A DNA stretch of 64,000 nucleotides from Bryoerythrophyllum caledonicum (taxonomy: Eukaryota > Streptophyta > Bryopsida > Pottiales > Pottiaceae), in NCBI GenBank assembly GCA_963971425.1, contig OZ020518.1:17860990-17924989 (forward strand), read 5' to 3'. The stretch's first letter is position 1, and each line of letters opens with the position of its first letter. Under the pieces are notes generated by a model. That model saw only the letters and a program-made list of their open reading frames with translations. It ran no database searches and had not been told where the DNA came from. The translations under genes and the position numbers were made by a program. Positions 57,648 through 64,000 of this stretch are shown here, in pieces.

Positions 57648-59040
57648 AGATTGAAACTAGTAATTGATATTTGTTGTTTGCTTATTACAAGGATCTTAAT
57701 CACTTATATTTACTTCATGATATACAATCAAAATTCTAGAAATCTTAACCAAATTTTTTTACAAATTAGAGCAAGTTATACTAAATTACCATAGCTTGAA
57801 TAATGCTATTGAAATTCAAATTTATGATAATGGTAGTGGATCTAAAATTTATCTAGTATAGACCTTTGTTGTCTCCAACAGGGCAAGGCTCAAGAGAATG
57901 GATCAAAGCCATTGTATTATAGTATCTTCTTTAATTACAACTGAGGTGTCTATGACTCAAGCCGCAAACATACATGTGGAGCTGAGCAAGAATCATTTGT
58001 GCTTGCTTGCGAAGCTGCGATGCGTCCTCTGTGTCTTTGCGCTTCAAACCCTAGTATGTAAGACAATTGCTTCAAGCGCCGCATCCCGGCGTGGCTCGGT
58101 AGATTAATCTTGTTGCATAGCGTGAGCCTAATGTGGAATGAATTTTTCGAAAAGATTCCTTGTGGGTATGCAATTTTCTAGAGCGCGACAACCTCCGCAT
58201 TGGCTAATCGTCACTCTTCCTCGCACTTTAACCGTCTTCGTCGTAATGAACCAGCACCACAAAATTTATCCAACGGAATTTGATCCAACGGATTCTAGAT
58301 GAAATCGGAGGATGTTCCGGACACACAATGTTTTATTATGAAGATAGATATACACTAAAGTTTTATCCATCAAACTTTTAATACAAAAGTATGCAAGAAT
58401 GTAAAATTGAAATTCAAACTCACGACTAGATATGGAGGGGCAAAACAACACTTTGAGCAACAAGAATTCATATATTAACCTTGCACTAATTTCAAGTGAT
58501 AATTGTTGAACTAATTCATGTAGTGCCTAGATAGGAATCCCACTTTTTATCCTCCACAAGTAATGCACCATGGCAACAACTTGGCAAGTCACCCTTCTTC
58601 AATCATCCACCTTTGCCCCGCAAAACATTAGTTCCCGTACCACCCGCTACCATCCATGCCAACACATCAACATGGCCTCCGCCATGCTAGTGTGGCTACA
58701 TAGCCCATACCATGGATCCTTGGCCTATTTATTTTTTTCTGCCATGGAGCTCCTACTTTTCATTGTTTTTGTAAAGTTGACGCGCAACGCATGTAGCGCT
58801 GAAAGTGTCAAAGTCAACGCTTTCAAAAGTATGGAGGTCAAAGAAAGATGTTGCACCTTTCTTTACCGTCAAAAGCGTCCCAAGTAAGTATCTCTCTCCG
58901 CCAATGGAATGACGAAGTAGATACGCCCTATTGCAAATCCCTTCATTTCGATCGTCCATTTCTTCTCTCCCTGTCATGTGAAGTGGAAAGAAAAGCCCAC
59001 ATACGACATCTCTCTAGTAAGTGGAATTGTCCAATTTGCC
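57648..59040. other. No gene recognised
   Basis: Short frames only. GC rises near 57900-58260 and 58560-58900 without a recognisable protein; some of this may be Helitron body or captured sequence downstream of the Rep remnant. Confidence 0.4.
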
Positions 59041-61040
59041 TCAAATCATTCCATTAGAGTTGTCTCCGTTGCTCAATTTGTATTGAGGAATGCCTACCAA
59101 ATCTCCATTTTCATTACGCGTCACACGATGTTTATTGAAAACATGAACTTGGAAACGCTTGATTGCTAGAGATCCATTGTGCATTGAAAATCCAAATAGC
59201 CTCGACGTTGCCTCAAATGCAAAGATGTAGCAAGCATCGATGACTTCTTGAATTTCGTCGGTGCTTTCCAAGACAACAACTGTGCAATTGTGACCTTTGT
59301 ATACATATTTGAAAAGGTACTTCATAGCGGTTACTGACGAACATATTTGTCGGAAAAAATATTAATAAATTATTATGTTGACTCAAACATAAATGCAAGG
59401 GTGGTGCAATAAACTTATCTCAATGTTAATAAGCAAATTGTACCTTGACACTAAATATTGGTTTTGCAGTATGATCCAAGGGTTGTCAATTTGATGACCT
59501 TTGCTTTCAACAAATGAGCAACCATCATCTCTCCTACTCTACACAGGAGCCATTTTTGTCTACACATGTTTCTTCAGCAAAGTTGCGAGGATACTGTATG
59601 GTATATTTACCATCTTCTATGCAAAGTGCGCTTTGATTTTGTAGCTGCATGGCCCGTGCACCAAACAACGTGTTGTTGTGTTATACACCTTAGTCTGAGT
59701 GACTATATTTGGAAGTTCAAAAATCACTACTAAGTTGATCTCGTCTGTAGTCTTGAACTTGACTACTACAATATGTGCGCATGTGATAGACTTTTAAAAA
59801 AAAATCAATCATCCAAGTGCATCCCAACATTTTTCCAAGCATTTTTGCAATCCTTAAAATTTGCCATCAACTCTTGGAATTTTAAATTGAATATACTTGC
59901 AATTAAATCTAATATTCTTGTGTTGTTTGCCCAAGTTTTGGTTCTATTGTGATCACAAGGCATTTTGGATTACACGTGAATGTCACAAAAGGTTTGGCCA
60001 TCCACATGTGCGTACAATGGCCATGACGCCCTCATAACATAGATGCATTTGACGCGGGCCCCTTGAAAAAGATGATGGCATGATGGATCTCTGCCGAATT
60101 GTGCGGGATCATGGTCACCAACATTCAAGGCATCCACCACTTTGTTGTAAAGTTCGCATCGTAGGTCCTTTTGATTATCCCTAATGAACTTTAAGTGATT
60201 ATGTTCAACGCAAGTCCATACATTTACCATGTATTTTTGTAGCAAGTAGCGAGTATAGATGATGTGGTCGTTGCAACTACAGTGGTGAAGCATGTACGCA
60301 TAATATTACATCTGTGTCACTCTACTTGATATGCCCTTGCCTAAGATTGCATTTAGATCCACTTCAGCCAACTCCGCACCTTTGGATTCAAAGCCTCTGA
60401 AGGGAATGTTTGGAGGTCATCCTTGACGCCTAACTAGAAAAAGAAGCACGTATTGTAGTGGCAAATGTGCATCTAAGTCTAGTATTAGCTGCTCTATCAA
60501 TCGTCAACAAATACTCTTGAAAACCCGTACGTAAGGGTTGTGCTCTTGTAACATGTTCTAGAGCGACTTCATTGTATTGTGGTCCAAATTTTCAAAAATT
60601 GTCATACGACCATAGAGAGTGGCGTGCTTATTTGCAATATACAATTGCGCAAATTTGCAATTCTCCCCTTTTGTTGACTAAAGACTGGCAATTCTATGAT
60701 ACAAGGCACCTTGAACTTAGAAGGTGTAGTTTGTGCCTCGAGCAAAGAGTTGATCAATTTCTTCTCATAGAGATGTGAATGCCAAAGCGTTGTTGTACAC
60801 TCGAAATGGATTTTTGAAAGCTCTTTCCTGCTTATGCGCCTCCTTGTAGCAAGCACTAGTCCGCTACAACATTTCAAGAGTGGCCATCAGTGGTGGAAGC
60901 TCATCTATTCTTTGATTACAACACATAGTGAAAAGCGGATTGGCTTGTGTTGAGTATCTTTCGTTGATGCGCTCTTCCAACCAATGCAATGCACGAAATG
61001 CAAGACAATGGGTGTTCATTCATTGCACTTTATGCCAAAT
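59041..61040 (-). pseudogene. Decayed Helitron Rep/helicase N-terminal part
   Basis: Minus-strand fragments, in the order expected of Helitron proteins: VHCIGWKSA and KPIRFSLC (about 61000-60900; compare the ALHW and CCNQG-like start), later YLLQKYMVNVWTCVEHNHLK then DNQKDLRCELYNKVVDALNV, DHDPAQFGRD (60250-60080), a decayed Rep stretch with FCDIHV...NPKC near 59960, and MKYLFKYVYKGHNCTVVVLE with SRLFGFSMHNGSLAIKRFQV (59325-59041). Active proteins start rolling-circle transposition with a tyrosine HUH endonuclease and a 5'-3' helicase. The catalytic HUH and tyrosines are not legible, stops are frequent, and I see no helicase domain. Confidence 0.85.
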
Positions 61041-61249
61041 GTTGTAGGCCACACCATCAACCATACAACACGCCAAGGGCAAATTACCACACATGTATTG
61101 ATGTGCTTAACCACCATCCTTTTGGACAGTTGCAACCTCTTCTCTATTTGCTTGGTGTGGATGGCAGCATGAGCACAATGATTAACTTCTAGATCTAGTA
61201 GTAGATAGTCAATCGAAGGCTCCATCTACCTCCTTTGATGTGTTGCATT

Positions 61250-62685
61250 GTCTGCTTCACACTCATCATTTGTTTATTGTGTACGTCATTCTCAAGCTAG
61301 CCAATTTTTGTAAGCTTGAGTAGTTTCTTCTTGAACAACAGACATAATAGTTTTCAAAAGGCCTATGATATAGAAATGTAAGAAAATGAGTAAAAAATTG
61401 AATGAAAAAACATTTGGTTTAAATAGACATTTCATTATTTTATTGTAATTTTTATTAAACGATTTCTTTGATTCCCCAAACTTTTACATTAACATCATCT
61501 TTATTTTTTCTTACAACTATTTTTTTATTCATTCATAGTATACTTTGATTAATTCAAACACTTGTACCAATTTTTGTATATCTAAGAGCAATTTTCAATG
61601 GCATGGTTGCATGAGAGTCACTTTTTTCACCCCATATCATGTTTACCATTCTAATATAAATGCCAAAATCTACAAAAGATCTATATGAAGGGATTCAACC
61701 CCAACACGCTTAATACCATCATTTACATTAGGAATTTTCCCACTATTTCTATACAAGGAGTCTAAATACTATAACTAAGAGAATAATTATGATTTTATTT
61801 TGATTAAAAAAAATCTTGAATTGATCAATATTATAAGTAAGATTACTATAAAACATAATGGGGTTTTCTGTAAATTGATAAATTTTCTTTGCAATGACTT
61901 ATAGATATTATCAATCCGTGTTGCCTTTCATTTCAGCAAAAAAAAGCAAATCCAAGTTCATTTAAAAAAAAATTGTAAGAAGAAACAATCCATGGTGTAG
62001 TTTTATTTTAATCAATCTCTCATTTTTTTATATAAAAAATTGTTTGGTGCCAAACAGTTGACAAGATGTGGTCATAGAAAAAGTAATATTATCCATTCCT
62101 ATACAAAATTTTAAGGAATTTTTTTAATGATTTCAAAAATATTTTCTAGAAATATTTTATATTAAGCTTTTATATGATTTTTATTTATTAAAAATTAAAT
62201 TCAACCTTGAATTTTTAAAGAACAAGACATTTTCAACTATAACACCAATTTAGTATTGAATAATGTTGAAAATTGATCCTCAATTTTTGATTTTAGGTAC
62301 ATCTCAATTATTCAACTTTAGGCTATTGTTAAAATATACTAATAAAGTATACCAATATAATATAGGAAATATATATTCACCTAAGAGTCATGAGCTCTTG
62401 TGCTGGAAAAAAAAGACACCAAGATTTAAATGTGAACCACAAGAGAAAATCGTAGACAAAAGCCAAGAACATATGATAATTAGATAACAAAAGCTCCAGG
62501 CACTTTATCTCTACATGACAAAAGTCTCAAGGAGGGCTTTTGCAAATCTTGGGCACGTTCCCATGGTTGCAACTTATACTTGCAATTCTTGAAATTTCAT
62601 ACAAAGATGCAAGAAGACATTGGAATTTTTTTTCTCAATGGACGTGTTAAAAAAATAATGTCATACAATTTTTTTTAAATGACAA
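61250..62685. other. AT-rich stretch without genes
   Basis: Very AT-rich, with many short A and T runs and no protein-like frame. Nothing further seen. Confidence 0.45.
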
Positions 62686-62689
62686 TGCT

Positions 62690-63440
62690 AGCATGTTGGG
62701 CAACTCCACAACTTTTCATAAGACACTCTATTAAGTGTGAGATTTTCAATACTAACAAGTAATTATATTCCTTTCATATTGTCTGAAAACATTTATGGTC
62801 TTTGGTGAAAAATTGCATGTAATCCCAAGTCAAACATTTTCACACGTTGCCACAAATTGTTGGGCAAGGTACCAAAAGAACTTCCTCTTTTCCACATAAA
62901 ACTTAGAGATCTTCATATTTGTTACCTCTCATTTTCTCCACTACAAGATGTGGTGTAAACCTTCTTTTCGGTCATTTGAATTATCATTCTAGCACATATT
63001 AAGTTCTTAAAAAAACACGACGTAAATTTGTGAATTGATAATTTTTGAACCTCCACTCCTTGTACAATTGTTTTGAATATGCTACACTCCTTCTTTACCT
63101 TTAAAAGTTGGTGCACAAGAAACTAATATCATGATCCATGATGGAATAAAATTTAGACCTTGTGTAGTGCAAAAAGTGAAGTCAAAGTTTGTTGCTCCCC
63201 TCAATGCAAGAAAGAAAATGAACTGTTTTCTCTACTTCAAACATTATAATTTTTCAAACCATGCGTTCACAATTATAATTTTTTTTGCGTATATTACTAA
63301 ATAACTCTTAATTAAAATCATACAATTCAAACTAGAAATAAAAGTTTGTGTTTCCTTCCTTACTCATTGCACTAGAATTAAAAAAATTGAAGTGTTTTTG
63401 GTGTAAAATTGTCAAAGAAATTTAGGGGTTAAGAAGGTCG
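62690..63440. repeat. Solo end of the long-TIR (Tc1-type) family
   Basis: GTGAGATTTTCAATACTAAC, TCACACGTTGCC, CCTCCACTCCTTGTACA, GAATATGCTACACTCC and TTTAGACCTTGTGTAGTGC follow the order at 46480-47010. Confidence 0.65.
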
Positions 63441-63604
63441 TAAAATACTGAATTATTGTATTCACTGACCCATTGAGCACAATGCTCACTAAAATTGAAT
63501 AGTGCTCTCTATCAATCCCCTCATCTAACGTAGCAAGTTGCATACGCTCTAATTTACAGACAAAACATAAAGACCGGTATTTTTATCAGAGTCTTTATTT
63601 CTTA

Positions 63605-64000
63605 ACCTTTAAACGCCATAAGGTGCCCCTGGTGGCCACAATAATCTACATGTTTGGTGTCGTATTTGAACATGATAAGATTCAAATATTAAAATGACCT
63701 CCACATGAAAGATATTAATTGAAAAATTCTTCAATCCATAGTAGGTCTTGTAGAACTTTAATAAATTTTTTGTATTCTATAGAGTAAAATATGGGCAAGT
63801 ATGTACGATTTCTGACTGACGTTTAAGGATTAAATGTCAGTCGGGAACCATAAATAGAGACACATATTTTACTTTGAAGAATCCAAAAAATGTATTAAAG
63901 TTCTATAAGACCTACTTTGGATTCTGGATTCTTCAACTAACATCTTTCATTTGAAGGTCAATTCAATATTTGAACCTTAACATGTTCAAATACGACATGA
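63605..64000. repeat. Fold-back element running off the window
   Basis: The left arm (GTCGTATTTGAACATG at about 63657, GACCTCCACATGAAAG, TAGGTCTTGTAGAACTTTAA) is mirrored from 63870 on (TTAAAGTTCTATAAGACCTA, CTTTCATTTGAAGGTC, CATGTTCAAATACGAC). The loop holds CTGACTGACGTTTAAGG against its own inverse fragment TGTCAGTCGGG. The right end lies beyond 64000. Confidence 0.8.

Overview
The window looks like nuclear DNA of a land plant, most likely a bryophyte such as a moss. The evidence is split genes with short GT-AG introns, a plastid starch-granule protein of the PTST1 type, a Yellow-Stripe-Like fragment, and a TIR-NBS resistance gene whose TIR begins HQYDVFLNHRGPDV, a style I associate with mosses and conifers. 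The assignment is inferred from gene content only. The sequence is strongly AT-rich and mostly transposon-derived, with small GC-richer islands at the host genes.

Host genes. Three multi-exon or compact genes appear intact: an RPA-interacting protein (2477-4241, +), a PTST1-like CBM48 starch protein (7019-9149, +) and a 14-exon K-Cl cotransporter-like SLC12 protein of about 1038 residues (36843-41626, -). A fourth is a small secreted four-cysteine protein of unknown function (23320-23754, -). For the three spliced genes the exon phases were checked by hand and add up to open frames. Broken host genes are a two-exon YSL transporter fragment (10293-10716, -), a TIR-NBS gene (12114-13892, +) killed by a 1-bp loss and an 8-bp duplication and cut by a CACTA-type end, a possible C-terminal remnant of the same or a related gene (20641-21350, +), and an unrecognised fragment (31330-31860, +).

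Mobile DNA. Between the two resistance-gene pieces lie a 1.3-kb palindromic element and a 2.8-kb Tc1-like element that share one TA. CACTA-type mini-elements with exact 3-bp target duplications sit at 20880-21060 and 25001-25139. A Tc1 remnant is at 26430-27120 and a GC-richer gag-like decayed region spans 27130-30770. A complete 4.25-kb PIF/Harbinger element (31938-36183) carries both expected genes plus a nearly perfect 1-kb palindrome of part of its own Myb-like gene. The right half holds a long-TIR Tc1-like element (about 42650-47010) interrupted by a Harbinger MITE, a second copy of that MITE (53458-54073), a nest of a TAAGGTAAGCC-type MITE family (51850-52856), a pogo-like element inserted into a further member of that family (54665-57276), and a decayed Helitron Rep gene (59041-61040, -).

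How it fits together. The three intact spliced genes are unrelated housekeeping functions (DNA replication protein import, amylose synthesis, ion and volume balance) and form no operon or cluster. The most interesting material is in the transposon layer: DD34E Tc1-type transposases in an apparently plant genome, TIRs built of three tandem subrepeats, a Harbinger element that could make a hairpin RNA against its own DNA-binding gene, and nested insertions whose order can be read from target duplications. I see no CRISPR, tRNA, rRNA or bacterial-type operon.
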